Shown: positions 21,900 to 36,410 of the stretch, piece after piece | How the letters are laid out: every line of letters starts with the position of its first letter | Numbering within the stretch: position 1 is the stretch's first letter | Source: Lindgomyces ingoldianus | Lineage: Eukaryota > Ascomycota > Dothideomycetes > Pleosporales > Lindgomycetaceae | Assembly (NCBI RefSeq): GCF_010093535.1 | Contig: NW_022985178.1 | Location: 400,505-464,504, forward strand | Length of the DNA stretch: 64,000 bases | Direction of reading: 5' to 3' | Notes under the pieces: model-generated | Told to the model about the DNA's origin: nothing | The model's input: only the letters and a program-made list of their open reading frames with translations | The model's database searches: none | Program-made: the position numbers and the translations under genes

Positions 21900-22906
21900 C
21901 AAGCAGCCAGATATCCCTTAGCCCGACAAATGCAAGAAACTCGTCGACGTAATTCATCCGGTAACTATCCCGGAAGCGTTGGGAGATAAATTTCTTAGCC
22001 TTTAAGACCAGAACCAGGAGCACAATAGCGTGAATGAGGTGCAACTCGATTACCCTAAAAGGTAGTAACAATCACTATGCAAAATTGAAGAGACGCTTGG
22101 ACCGGCCGGAAAGTAGAAAGCAAACGCTGGTTTTACAGTCGTTGTAAAACGAGCTCTAGGTATTCACTGCTTCTTATCAACAACTGATACTTACGAATGC
22201 TCATGAAGAGACAAGAGCAATACCCCTTGAACAGAGAAAAGTTATAGAGAAATTTGAAAGCGCTTTTGAATAGCAGATATGTGGCCTCGAGATTCAGCTT
22301 AAGGGAAAGCAGAGTCCTCGCTTTTCTTTCGGTAATGTGTTGACATTCATGTTCGGGGACTTTACTGAAGCACAGCCTGGAGGATTCGATAGTAACAGGT
22401 GCACTTCCTAATCTGTACTCTTGACTGATGGCAGTTAGGAAGTCCCTCTTATGACCTCACATCCAAAGGATGCTCAAAAATTGCCCACAAATACAGCGAG
22501 GGAAACAGCTCGCGAACTCCATACAAGCTGGGCTGGTGAGCGTAGCAGGCAAGATGTTAACTCGCTAAGTACAAGCAATCAGCAAGCGTCAAGTTCGATG
22601 TCTTTCGGCAAGTCAAGTTTGGTGTTCTTGTCCACAATTCAAGCCGCTGATTCTGAGCGGCAAGTATATTTACACGGCAGAGTATCTAGCGCACCACCGG
22701 ACCCTAATGACCAAAGATGCGCCAGATATGGGAGCATCGAGACAGAAGATCCGCACCCTCAACCCCCCATTCCCCATCATAGGAACACACCAGACACTAG
22801 ATACGCACTAAATAGCATAGAAGATTCAATTATTCGAGATTTAAATTTCTTAGCGACTGGCGATGATGGAAAGGAAAGGCTGTTGGTATTGCTCCGAATG
22901 CGATGA
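21900..22906 (+). pseudogene. Decayed gene with in-frame stops, family unknown
   Basis: One frame runs from about 22034 to the TGA ending at 22906. It is interrupted only by TAA 22145, TAG 22157, TAG 22271, TAA 22409 and TAG 22436. Between stops it reads like protein: VFTASYQQLILTNAHEETRA, then QICGLEIQLKGKQSPRFSF, then a Ser/Gln-rich tail from ATG 22451 (RELHTSWAGERSRQD). Upstream another frame is protein-like (VIHPVTIPEALGDKF), implying a frameshift as well. Every stop is one C-to-T or G-to-A change from a Gln or Trp codon, as RIP would produce. The ATG at 22451 gives an uninterrupted 151 codons but is more likely the surviving tail than a gene. Confidence 0.5.
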
Positions 22907-23785
22907 CGACCCCATCGCGATGTGGCAAAGCGTCTGTACAGCTTGATGGAGTCATTATACAAAGGATTAGTGCGATCAGTGTTGCCGTGGATGGGGCAGG
23001 GATAGCGAGGGGTAGCTTGATTATTGTCGGCTTTGCGGGGTGATAAGGGGATGCACTGGAGGAGTACTTTTGGTATTGCTCTGTATATGGTAAATATAAT
23101 GGGATGTGGCTTGATTCTTGTTCAACTTGCAGGCAAACGAAATGCGAACATTTTACGCGAGTAAGGGCAAATATTGTCTCGTAGTTCCAAATTCATCATC
23201 CACCAGGCAGTGAAGCGAATCATCCTGTTATTGCAGTGAAATCTTGAGAATCCTAAATCGAAGAGCTGTAAAGCGAAAAGCTTCGTAGTACCTCTTAGAA
23301 TATTTGGCAAGTTCTGAGGTACATTGGCGGGAGGGCATAATTTGTGGACTCTGCTTTAGGTAGTAGGGAGCATCGATGATGTGGATTCCTGTCTTGATCC
23401 AGACTCTCCATTGTCCTGTTGTAAGTGCGTGTGAAAACAAGTTCGAAGGAGAGGGGACAAGACAGAGTAAAAGACATCGTGTAAAGTTATAATGGTTTTG
23501 AATCTATACTTTACCTAGCCAGAGATAGATGACTGTTCTGTTAGCTGCGCATCTGTTCAATGTGCATTTTGGACCTCAGTATCGGCATGTCATTGCTACT
23601 GCATGTCATTGCTACTGCAACATGTAACGTGCTTGGTCAAAAGACTCTCTCAAGGCATAGATAAACTGATATATAGTTCATATCATAGACCCTCCCTATG
23701 CAACGAAGACGTAGCGGACTCAGTGTTGCTCAGTGTTGAGTTCAACAAGCAGATTAGCCTTCCTTTCCAGGAAGAAGGGGGCTAG
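22907..23785. other. Intergenic region bordering the AT-rich block
   Basis: No gene is supported. Two small tandem duplications occur near the border: a 16-bp unit GCATGTCATTGCTACT twice at 23585-23616, and CTCAGTGTTG twice near 23729-23748. Confidence 0.4.
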
Positions 23786-26700
23786 TCCTAATTAGGAATG
23801 ATTACGTAACAGCTCGCTTACGCGCACAGCCGCCACAATAAACAATCTAACTAACCCAGCTTCACATCTCCTCCTGCCACGCCCACTAACCCACCTAACT
23901 AGGGCAGTGCAACCTTACTAGCTAATCCTAAACTACTAAGGACGCTATAGGTACACATCTTACTTTATCTACACATTTTAAGTTAAAATCTAATTAAAAC
24001 AGCTTCTAACACTCTTTACTTACTTCTAACATAGTAAATTATGTCTAATAATGCTATAACAACACTAAATAATAACTAGTTATAACTTAATAATAAGCCT
24101 TTATTACTAAAAATTAATACTAAAGTTATTATTAATTTTTAAAGTAAAAGCCTAACTAGAAGCTAAGACCTCTTAGCTAAAAAAGCTAGTGCTAATAGTA
24201 ATAGTAAGTTTTACTTTACACATATTATAATCTAGAGCTAATTAAAAAAAATAAAGGCGCTAAAGAATAATAAACTTACTTTATTAAATAATATATTATT
24301 AGAACCTACTTTTTTACTTTTTATGCTTAATACATTTTAACTAGAAGACACACAGTCTTACCTAAGTCTAATAGCATTACAGGTAGGACTAAACTAGACA
24401 GTGCCTGCCTACGCCTTTAGCTAGACTAGACTATATAGCTTATAAAGCAGCTAAAATTAAAGCTAGTAATAGTATAGTAAAAGTATAAGTAAATTTAAAT
24501 TAATCTAAATTAATATAACTTAAAAAAAAATTAAACTAATAATATTTTTTTATAGCCTACTTTTACTTATATCTAACTTATATCTAGCTATAGAGAATAT
24601 TAGTAGTAATTTGCTTATTAGCTAAGTTGCAGACTATATCTACTACTATAAGGTCTATATCTACAGGCCTAGGGTTAATATCTGCAGGCTTAGGGTCTGT
24701 ACTAGAACACCTAGTAGCCTTAACATAAAGCACTTTTGTTTACTTTAGGCAGACTGTACCTTTTCTAGCAGCAGTTTATGCCACTATATTCCTAGTATAG
24801 ACATTATAGATATAGCATAGGTTAGGCTTTACCTACTCTAACTTTAATTATTTTGCTTTATTAAATAAATCTAGCTAAAGCTAAGTTAAAGCTAACTAAA
24901 AGTAAAAAAAAAAAAAAAATTATACTTTAGCTTAAACTTTTAAGTAGTAAATTTAAGTAGTTTAACTTTTTTATAAAAAACACTAATTTATATAAAATTA
25001 TTAATCTAAAGCTACTATATAAAGAGGTCTAGACTACTATAAAGATAATAGGACTCTCTAGGCGCTTAATAAACCCTAAGTTTATAAAAAATTTAAACAT
25101 AAAAGTAATAATAGCCTATTTAAAGTTAGTTAAAATGCAAATAAATTAAATTATTATAGTGTGTATATAAGTTAATCCTTTTTAAAATAGCTTTAACCTA
25201 GTTTTAATTAAAGTTACACACTCTAAAGTAGCTAAAGCACTAGTAGCCTTTATAGTAAGTTAGATTTTATAGAATCTTTACTAAAAATGCTTAAAAAAAA
25301 CAGTAAGTTTATCTACTATATATATATCTCTAACTATTTTAGCTATAGTTATGTAAATTATTACTATAGTGTAAAAAGTAAAAGTTATAATTTTTAAAGT
25401 AAGTTATTCTCTTTCTAAATAAAATATACTTAGATACTAATATATATTAGTAAATTAAACTAAATTTATTAAATAAAATAAAGTTTATTAGCTAAAGAAG
25501 AAAAAAGTAATGCTTAAAAATATTACTACCTCTTTAAAAAGCATCCTTACTCTGTAGAAGAGTTTAGCTATGCTAACATCTACTCTAACACTAAAAGGGC
25601 CTAAATTAGCTTTAACTAAGGCAGATCTAAGCCTTTAAAAAGCTACTTTAGTTCTAATCTATAATAAACCTACTATTCCTTATAATCTAGTTATAGCCTC
25701 TATAATTAACTTATTTAGTTACTAAGTTTTAAGAACTAGGGCCTAGCCTATATAGTAATATATGTACATAGCTTTACTAATTATAATTAAGTTATTCTAA
25801 GAAGTAATCTTTATAAATAATAAATTACTATAGTTTTAGTTTAGTTAAGTCTAGAACTAAATTAAAAATATAATAAAACTTATAATAAATAAGTGCATAA
25901 AACTTAGTAAAGTAATGTAGTCCTTATTATCCTAGTTTAACATAGTAGTAAACATTAGCATAGCTTTTAATGCTAAAGAAGGCCTAGCTAATAGTAATAA
26001 AAAAAAAGTAAAAGAGCCTAAAATAACACTAACATAGCTAAAAGTTAATTTAAAAAAGATAAGAACTTAAAAGATACTAATAATAAAAAGTTTATAGCTA
26101 CTAATAATATAAAAGTTTTTACTAACACTTTTTTAAGTTTTAACTTTTTATTTATTAAAAAAGTTAAGACTTAATTAGCTATAAAATAATCTTATAATAA
26201 ACATTTAATCTAGTTAGAGTTAAGTAATATTAAAAAAAAAAAAGTTAAAACTATAGTAAATAATCTAGGCTACACTAATATAACTATCTCTATAAAAGGC
26301 ACACTAAAGAAAAGAGAATTCTTTAAAAAGTGTAAGCATAAGCTTAATAATTATTAGTATCTTTTTTAGACTAATTAAAGTAGACTTTAAAAGCATTAGG
26401 TAAAGTTAGTAGAGTTACTTTTAGTTTACTAAGTTTAGATAGTTAGTTTATTTTCTAGATAAATGTAAGTTAGTGTAGTAGCAGTTTACTCTAGCACTAC
26501 ACCTACTAACACTTTCTCTACTAAAGTTAACAGATTAACCTTATAATAATATACTTACTATATAAAGAACAGCGTTTATAATCTTACAATAGGTAGCTAA
26601 TATAATTAGATTATAGGCTACACATAACTATTCCTATAATAGATATAAAGTAAATTAGTAGCTATATATTATTAAAACTTTTAAAAAAATAATGCTAAAG

Positions 26701-29700
26701 CTTAAAACTTTAAATACTTATAAACTTTTTTAACTTTTTAAAGTAAGTAGTATTTTTATTAATCTAATTAGTAAAATGTTTTTTTTACTTTTAATATTAA
26801 TTATCTACTTTCCTTTTCTAACTAGACTAGTGCTAATAAGCCTAATCTATGCGCCTAATTACCTAATAACAGATCTACACTAATTAGAGATCTTATAACA
26901 TGCTACTATTATAGTAGCTTGTAGAAGAAAGAGGAGCAGAACTAGATATTAACTTTATTAAAAGTAAAAAAGTATTTTTATACTTTAGCTTATAATCTTT
27001 TAGTAATAACTAAAAATATTATGCTAATAAATAATATATAAAGCATTTAAGATTATAATAAATTTAAAGTATAATTAAAAAAAATTAAAAACTAGTTAAA
27101 ATAACATACCTAATAAGCATTAAGCTAAACTTAATAAAGAAAGTTTTTTAATATATACTATTCTTCTAACCTTACATGCCTATGCCTTAGCTAAAGAGTA
27201 TGCTAGAAATAAAAGTTAGGCTTAAAATATAAGTCTTTTAATTTAACTACCTTAGTATTATAAAACATAAGCTTTAGAAGCTTTATGTTATAGTTTTATA
27301 TATAAAGTAGATAAAATTAGGTAGCATTTAGTAGATTACCTACTACCTAACTATAAACTAGTTTATCCTAGAGCAGCCACTCCTAGACAACAGTAGAGGG
27401 GAACTACATCTAGGACTAAAGCTGCTCTAGATAGGGTAGGTAGAGGCTGCAGTAACAGCTTTACTAACACTAATTTATTACACTCTTATTATTAATAAAA
27501 GGCTAGTCTAGGTTATAGTTAAAGTTAAAAAAAAATATTATACTTAAGTAAAATAGTAAAAAAATAATAAAAGTTTTAGTCTTATAAAAAAATTAGCTTA
27601 TATAATAAAGTAGCATAAAAGTAGCTTATGTTAAGGTAGGTGTAGCTAATACTTCTCTTCTTTTATCTAGTTAGACTATAATTAATACAGGCAAAGTAAG
27701 TAGTTATAATGTAATGCTAATTAAGCATCTTTTAAATAAACATTTACTACTTAATACTTAGCATAACAGCTATAGGCCTAATAAGCTTTTTATGTACAAA
27801 AAAGTTAAAAGGCAAAATAGCCCTAGCAGATGTGTACATAAAAAGTAACATAGCAAGTAGATAAAAGGCAAAATAATAAAAAGTATAATATAGTAGGTAA
27901 GAAGTAAGAAAAAAGTATTATAGTAAATTAAAAAAAATTAAACCTAATTTAAAAAAGCTAAGGCTAGATCTATTATTACATAAAGCTAAAACTAGATTTT
28001 TAGGGGCACTGCCTAAAATAAAATAGCGCAGGACTAATATAATTATAATAAAAGCAGACGTTACTAATAAGGCAAATATAGTAGTAGGGCAGAAATGTAC
28101 ATGCACTATATAAAGCAGTCTATAAAATAACCTTAAAATATATAATATTAACTACCTTGCCTATTAAACTAGGCAGAATTAGAATAGAGATGCTAGATAC
28201 AGTAGTAATACATAAAAGGGCTACATATAACTAGCTATAAGTAAAGATAGAATATTATAGGTTAACACTAATAATCTTAAGCAACTAACCTTACAACTTA
28301 TTAATAGATATAGTAAAACAGAGTTAAACTAAAATCTAATACTAAATAATTAAAAAAAGTAAGGTATTATTATTTTTAAACACTAACTTTACATGTATAA
28401 TTATTTAGATCTAACTATTAAACTTACTACTAAGTATTTTACTAATAAAGAAAGGCGCTGTCTAGCTAACAGCAGTAACTATAAAATGTATACTATTACA
28501 CAATCCTTACTCTAGATCTAAATTATACAAGAGCATAACAGAAACACTAACTTTTAGTTATAAAGTAGATAAAGAGAGGCTAGGTAAATTAAAGCTCTAA
28601 AGTAGGTCCTTTAGTAGTTAATTAATTCTATTTAAAAAAGATTAGTAAACTTTATTAGTAAAGTAAAACTCTATTATAACACTTTTAAAGCGCTTAAATA
28701 AAAAGTTATTTAAAAAATTAATAATGTTATTTTAAACTACTAATATACACTTTTACTTTAATAAAAAAGCATAGACTTCTAGGTTAGTAAGTTTCTAAAG
28801 TAGATTAAGTAAATAAATATAAAAATAAAATATAGATATAGACTAAAACTGCTAGATTTTAGAAAGAAGTGTAATAGACTTTTTATTACACCTAGCTAAG
28901 TCTAATATCTACTAAGTATATTCTTAGTTAGTAGGTCTTTACTTTATCTTTATATTCTCTGTTAGCTATAGAATAGTAAAGTATAGCTATAAATAGAAGT
29001 TCTAAAGGCAGGCTTATATAGTCTGTAACCTCTTACTGCGCAAAATAACAGGAAGGATCTAGGCAAAGTCCTCTTCTAATAGCACTAGAATACCTCTAAA
29101 TAAAGAGTTATTTTTTATAATATTCTACAGTGTATAGTTAACTGCTTTAAAGTAGTACTAGTGCTATATTAAGACTTTATTCTATATAATTAAATCTATC
29201 TAATAAATAAGGTCTATAGTAGGAGAGTTTACACGCATAAAGCAGGTAGATCTGTTTTTAATATTAATAAGTATTTTAAACTAATAATAAGCAGTGCAGC
29301 TGCTAAGAAGAAGAAGCGCAGTAATGCTAAATAATGCTACACATAAAATAATCTTGTGTTAGGTCTAAAGATAAGTGCAAATAGTCTTATATAAAAAGGT
29401 CTTTCTAGTTTTACTAAGGCTCTAAATAAAGTAGCAACTAAATTATAGCATAGCAAAAATAGACTAAGTAATAGCATAAAAAACTTCTAGTTAGGCCTTA
29501 TTTAGCTTATTATACACATTAGTATAATTAAGATTTTACTTTATAGCATTATAATTAAGCTGCTTAGTAACTAATAGATTAATAGCCTCTTACACCTAAT
29601 ATCTTTATAGCATAGGCATGTTAAAATTAGAAAGGTTTTTTCTAAATAACTTAAGCATAGCTTAGTTAATTAGCTATAAGTATAAATCCTTTATAAGATT

Positions 29701-31393
29701 AGTAATGCTAAAGAGTAACACTATTTATTTTAAGCAGAGGGGCAGGTTATTAAATAAATGTTAAAAAAACTTGTTCTATAACACTATAAAATTACCTACA
29801 TTTCTAAAGACTAAGGCCTAGAAGAAGACATAACATAACTTAAAAGTAAATACTAAATGCTAAAGCTTAAGAAATATATACTACTATAATTTATTCTTAA
29901 CTAAGAAATTAAGAGCTAAATAAGTGTCCTTAAAAGTAGGTTAGATCTAACTATTAACTATGCAAAAATGTTTAAAACTAATTACACCTAAGATTTATAT
30001 AAAAAGCATCTTAAAATAAAAACACTCTTTAAAGAAAGGACTGTAAAAGTAGACATAACTAATAAAGTACTAATTATGTTAAAACTAAGTCTATTTACTA
30101 CTATCTTTCCCTAAATTCTAATAATACTAGGTTAGAAAGTCTTAGTAAAGAAAATTACACTTATTTATATAAAAAGCATTATACTTTAACTATTCTATTA
30201 ATAATAATTTTTTCTGTTTAACTATAATCTCTACCTATTTAGCACTGTTTTTATTATAAAAAGTGACTATATACTATCCTAGTAAATGCACTACTAATTA
30301 AATAATAAAAGGCTTTTTTTTATAAACTTTAAACTTTATTAATTACTAAACAGCCTTAGTTAGTCTAATATAGCGCATGTTTAGATACTAGGCAACTTTA
30401 TTTTTTTACTAGATACAGATAACAACCTAATTAGTGCCTTTATAAATATACTTATATATATATTTAACTAACTTTACAGAGGCACAGACTTCTATGTTAA
30501 CATGTGTGTTATACTTATATAAAAGGTATAGACTATAAGGCACTACCTAGTAATTATTAACTATAATGTTTTAACTATAACACTTTACAACCTAAGTTAA
30601 ACTAGGTTAACACTAATATATAAAATAACTGTCTTTACTAACTAAAGTCTTATTAGCGTATTTCTTTAGAAATTACTTCTAACAGGTTGCTTAAAGAGAA
30701 CGCTCTGTAGTCTGCATATAGGGCATGCTAGGATTTAAGGTTCTATATAGCCTATAAACTATAGTAGTTTTAATAATATTACTTAAGACTTTATTTAAAT
30801 TTTAAGCTTCTATAAAAAGCTTAGCCTATATAACTTAATTAATAAAGTTTAGATTAAAGAACTAATTACAGTAATTATAACATAAAAAAAGTAAAATATA
30901 AGCATAAAGTAAACCCTACTTCTAGTACTTAATAGTATACATAATACTAGTATACTAGCTAAATACATAGTTAGTCTAGAGGTCTGCAAGGAGGGAGTTA
31001 AGACACAGCTTAAAAACGCGCGCAACTAGATCTAGCTAATCTAATAGCTAAAAGGATGTACTAATCTCCTGCTCTAACTCTAGCTATTTAAAATTAGTAG
31101 TAAAAGTAATAAATAAAGCAGGTTAACTAAGCTTTTAAATAATAGCTATAAAGTTCTAATAACACTATGTAATAAAGCAACTACTACTAATGTAACTTAA
31201 AGAAAGAACAGTCTAAATCTTAACTAAATTAGCCTAAAAGTTATTCTAATCTAATGCATTACACACTTCTTAATATAAATTAGCATGTAACTGTCTTTAA
31301 TTTACTATAATCTACTATAACTTTCTTTGTTTACACTAAGCCTAGTAGTTAATAATAAATTGCTAGAATAATAAACTATAATTAAAAGGCATA
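23786..31393. other. Unclassified RIP-degraded DNA, left flank of the nested elements
   Basis: About 7.6 kb of AT-rich sequence into which the Gypsy element inserted. It must be at least as old as that element. I could not read any protein domain with confidence on either strand, nor find a pair of long terminal repeats or inverted repeats. Slightly GC-richer patches lie near 24650-24800, 27350-27460 and 29020-29060. Confidence 0.6.
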
Positions 31394-31398
31394 ATAAG

Positions 31399-31716
31399 TG
31401 TCACAGTATCCTCTCTAGATCCTAGACATAACTGTATTAGACGCGTACTAGAGTATTATTAGTGCACGTCTGACATAAACACAACACAACATAGACATAA
31501 ACTTAAGCATAAACTGCCTTAACACTAACTAAACCTAGAACAGGCTTAATTTATACCTAAAGCGCTTAGACTTCTAAGCTAAGTATTTAATTACTAATTT
31601 CCTTCTAAACTTTCCTATTCCTTACATAACGTCTTGTACCTACTATAATACCTTACGTAGTAATTAAACTAGACCTCTGTAAAGCTCTATAACCTTACTT
31701 ATGCATAATTATAACA
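31399..31716 (+). repeat. 5' LTR of the Gypsy element
   Basis: 318 bp, the same length as its partner at 43929-44246, with no indels between them. By hand count they differ at 29 positions, all transitions. Preceded directly by ATAAG. Confidence 0.92.
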
Positions 31717-34700
31717 TTATGTTATATTAAAACTTTAGCTAAGAATAGCCTCTAAATCTAATTTAATAAGCTTAGTACTTATATAACTTTAAGCTATTAA
31801 AGTAAGCTAAGAAGCCTTTTAAAAAGCGCTTACTCTATAAAAAAGCTGCTATATTATAAGCTTTAAAGCTTTTTAAAAAGACTTTAAAGAACAGCTTTAT
31901 GTTATTAAGCAGTCTATTTCTGCTTTAACTTTTATTATAGTAGTAAGAACTAAGAACTTACTAGCCTTAAAGCTTACCTAAAAGTCTAGAGATAGCTTAA
32001 CTCTTTTTTACCTAACACTGCCTACAACCTATAACTTTTCTAACTTAGTAATAAAATCTAACTAACTCTCTAATCCCCTACTATTTAATAGAAAATAAAA
32101 AAACCTACTTTTTTTTTTTACATAAGCTTTAATATAAACTTAAAGGAAACATAGACTAATTTCTCTCTAAACACTTTTAGTTACTATATACCTACTTTTA
32201 ACTTAACTATAACATAGCAGCCTTAATTAACTTACTAATAAATAAAGATATTATTAACTTAGATTAATTTATAGTGTTTTTATAAGCAACTTATAAAGAC
32301 TTAAATAAAAAGTTAATAGCCCTAAGTTACCTAAACACTTTATAATAAAAAAAAAAGCTTTACTTTACACTTTGCTAAGTTCTACTAACTTGCATCTAAT
32401 ACAGGCCTAAATAAGATAGGTCTAATTACAGCTTTATATAACTCCCTTTTAACTAAACTGTAACGCGCTATAGTAGGAGAACCCCTTCTAAACAACTTTA
32501 ATGTGTATGTAAACCTAATTGCTACCTATAATAATAACATAAGGTTCCTCCCTGTACAAGCTCTAATACGCCCCTAAACTAGCGCAGTTGCAAATAAGAA
32601 CCTTAACATAATAAAAATTAATTTAAATTATGCTCTAGTTAGTTCTAAAAAGTGTAAAGATTATAAGAAAAAAAGTTAATATTTTAAGTGTAGTAAGTAT
32701 AGTTATATTTTTTAAAACTACTTTATTCCTTTTTTTTAAGTCTGCGCAAGTAGCGCTACTAGTACTTATTAAAGATTCTTACTATTTTAATCTTATTCTT
32801 ATAAGGGCTTTAACTTATATTTAAGCTCTAATCCCCCTTACTACTCTTAATGTAGCTATAGCTATAGTAGTAGGAGCCTGCAAAAAGGCTTGTCTTAGGG
32901 CTAAGTTGCCCCTTAGAACTAATTTAACACTAGATCTTTGCTAACTTATAGGCTAAGTCCTCTACTAATAACTAAAAGTACTAAGTTAATATTTCTATAT
33001 ATTTATAATAAGAAACTATATTAGCCTTAATATAAGCTTTTATTAACTTAAGAGTAAATAGCATAGGTTACATTAATAAAGAACTAGTGTGTAAACTAAA
33101 TCTTTAATTAACACTACTTACCTAAATAATTTACTTAACTAAATTTAATAGAAAATAACTTAAAAAAAGTTTTATTTTTTATACAATAACTATTATAATT
33201 ACCTACTAACACTATAAGGAGCAGATTAAACTCTATGTAATAAACATAGAATGTTATAACCTAATCTTAAGATAACTATAGCTGTATTAGCACAAAGTTG
33301 CCTTTAATTACTAAGAGTAAGTTCTAAACTTTAACTCTTTTTAATGCTAAGACATATACTTACACTTACACCTAAATAATACTTAAATAGCACTTAATAT
33401 AAAAGGTTTTTAGACTTACTTTTTAATAACCTAAAGAAAAACTACCTAAGTAAGGCTAACAAGCTAGGCCTTTTAGTAAAATAGGCTATGTAAAATAATT
33501 TAATAACTACTTAAACTTAAAGAAAAGAAAGCCTTTAAGAAACTTTTACTTACTTAATTTAAACACAAACTAGGACTTAAACAGTAGATAGACATCTGCT
33601 ACATAAAACCTACCTTATTTATAACTCTAGCTTAATAACTAAATTATAAAATCTACGCAGTTATAATTTCTAATATAAACTAAGCTTTAGCTCTCTAAAA
33701 ACACACTAACTTAAAAATAATAGTCCCTTAAAACTACTATAACCTATTGCATATCTTTTTTTAAAACAAGTTTAATAAGCTTTTAATATAACATCTATAT
33801 AATTACTAAATAACTCTTAAGCCTAGTAAATAACCTAGTTATAGGCTACTATATAGGATGTTGCTAAATAAATTAAAAGTGCTTTAAAAATACCTTAATA
33901 AGAACTTAAAAAAAAAGTTTATTTAAGCTAGCTTCTTACTAGTAGTGTTACTTATACTATTTATAAAGAAACTTAGAGGTAGGCTTTAATTCTATGTTAA
34001 CTACTAAGGACTAAACACTATTACTATTAAAAACTAATACTTAATTCCTTTTTTATAAGAAACCCTAAGCTAACTAAGTAAAGTAAAGTATTTTATAAAG
34101 TTAGATATTATTACTGCCTTTAATAAGCTAAAGATAGTAAAGAGTAATAAGTAGCTAATAATGTTTTAGACCTAATATAGACTATTTAAGTACTTAGTAA
34201 TGCCTTTTAGCTTAGCTAACACGCCTAGTACTTTTTAACATTTTGTAAACAACTTGCTCTAACTCTACCTAGACGTGTTCTATATTACGTATATTAATAA
34301 TATTCTAATCTACAGTAATAGCCTTTTAGAGCATAAACAGCATGTACGCTTAGTGCTAAAGGCTATAGAAGAAGCAGGTCTATAACTTAATATAGACAAA
34401 TGTAAGTTCTACTAATTAAAGGTTACATATTTAGAATATATAATCTCTATAGATAGCATTTAAATAGACCCTATTAAAGTTTAGACTGTGCTAGATTAGT
34501 AATACCTAAAGAATATAAAAGATGTTTAAGCTTTTATAAAATTTACTAACTTTTACTAATAATTTATTAACAACTTTTTATAGCTAGTAAGCCTTATAAT
34601 TACACTTACTAAGAAAGAGGTTTAATTTAACTTTAACTTAAATTACTAATAGTTTTTTAACTAGCTAAAAAAAGCTTTTACTAAAGCCTTAATACTCTAC

Positions 34701-36125
34701 TACTTTAACTTTAAACTACTAATACTTATAAAAGCTAATGCCTTAGACTATGTAGTAGCAGGAGTTCTTTTCTAGACTAAGCTAGACAGGACTATTAGGC
34801 CTATTGCATACTTTTTAAAAAGAATAAGTCCTGTAGAAGGCAATTATAAAATCTATAATAAAAAATTACTTACTATAGTACACTGCTTTAAATAATAGCA
34901 ACCTAAACTAGAAGGTGCAGCGCATCTAATACAGGTCCTATCTAACTATAAGAACTTGCAGTACTTTATAACTATAAAATAACTTAGCTACTAATAAGCC
35001 TATTAGTTTAAATACCTATTTTATTTTAATTTTAAGATTACTTATTATTCTAGTTAAAATAAAGGGAAACTAGATGCTTTTATAAAGTAATCCTAAAACA
35101 TTCTTGCTTAAAAAGAAGTGTAAAAGGCTTAACACTAAACTCTGCTTTAACTTAAGCTATTTTTAGACCTTAACCTAAATAAAACAGATTAAATAATTAA
35201 TTAGATTATTACTAATAAGTATTTAAATAATAAATTTATCTAAGAAACCTTAAACCTGCTTTAAAACAGCGCTAGTTAGTTAAAAAAGGTAACACTAGCT
35301 AACTATAAAAACTAAAATAGTAAGCTATATTACTATAACTAACTTATAATCCTTAATTCTAATAAACTAAGAATTAAACTACTTTAAATTATATATAACT
35401 TACCTGTTAGAGGACACCTAGGCAGAGGAAAGACTCTTAACCTACTACAGAGAGAGTACTACTAGCCCTGCATGTTCTATACTGTACGCTAATATGTATT
35501 ATGTTGCTATACTTACTGTAAAGTAAAAGCCTTTTAAGAAAGGTATAATAGCCTGCTTAAACTACTCTTAATCTTTAAATAAGCTTAAAAAGATATATTA
35601 ATTAATTTTATTATAAACCTACTTTTATCTAAAAAGTACATAAATATTATAGTAGTTGTTAATTACTTAACTAAGTATTAACACCTAATACTATGTTTCT
35701 CTATAACTGCCCCTAATATAGCCTAGTTATTCTACTAATATGTATAGGTTTACTATAGCCTGCCTAACACAATTATATTAGACAGAGGTACGTAGTTTGT
35801 CTTAGCCTTCTAGGACAAACTCTATAAATAGCTCTAAATTGTCTTTTATCTATCTACAGCTTTTTACCTAGAGACTAACAGCTAGACTAAAAACATAAAC
35901 GCTGTAATAAAATAAGTCCTACAAGCGTACATAAACTACTAGTAGGACAACTAAGTAAAATAGTTAGCTATAGCATAGTTTAAAGCTAATAACATAATAT
36001 TTAAATTAACATAAGTATCCTTATTCTTAGCAAACTATAAATACTACTTCTAAATAAAATTTAAACTACTTATAAATACCTCTTAACTAACTTATTAATT
36101 TATATAAGTAATAAACATAAATAGA
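31717..36125 (+). pseudogene. Gypsy gag-pol relic (gag, protease, RT, RNase H, integrase core)
   Basis: Domain remnants can be read in order. The zinc knuckle at about 32674-32730 reads YFKCSKYSYIF, stop, NYF: Cys, Gly and His positions have become Tyr, Ser and Tyr. The protease active site at 33045-33056 reads NLRV where DSGA is expected, in the context NSIGYINKELV. The reverse transcriptase has MPFSLANTPSTF and its catalytic motif at 34290-34301 is YINN instead of YIDD, then ILIYSNSLLEHKQHVRLVLK. The integrase at about 35776-35802 reads ILDRGT, stop, FV. All these substitutions follow from C-to-T or G-to-A changes. The frame is cut at 36130 by the Copia insertion. Confidence 0.88.
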
Positions 36126-36130
36126 CTTAT

Positions 36131-36410
36131 TGTCTGTACGCAGCAGCAGCGTCGCGGCCTGGATACGAACGATCGCGCACGAGCAGGATCACGTATCTAT
36201 GTCACATGATGCTCGTGCGCGAACCTCTGTGCGCGAACATCTAGATATCCCCCTTTTCCTTTGTACAGAGAAAAGACAAGAGCAATAGAACTAGAAACAT
36301 ATTGCCCTTACCTTACCTACTTTATACACTGTGCACACTGTACACTACTCTTACTCTTACTACTTAAGTGCTTATACTATAAGCAACTAGCTATTAGAGC
36401 CTATTTAACA
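36131..36410 (+). repeat. 5' LTR of the Copia element
   Basis: 280 bp; its first 110 bp keep a normal GC content with many CpG sites, unlike almost all of the surrounding block. By hand count 28 differences separate it from the 3' LTR, all transitions, with no indels. Preceded by CTTAT. Confidence 0.92.

Noticed and set aside
23585..23616. Short tandem repeats considered as a CRISPR-like array
   Set aside because: Only two adjacent copies with no spacers, in a eukaryotic genome. No CRISPR array is present anywhere in the window.
27918..28106. 62-codon minus-strand frame in the AT-rich block
   Set aside because: Isolated, hydrophobic by base composition, with no splice signals or family match. 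Chance openings are expected in 23 kb.
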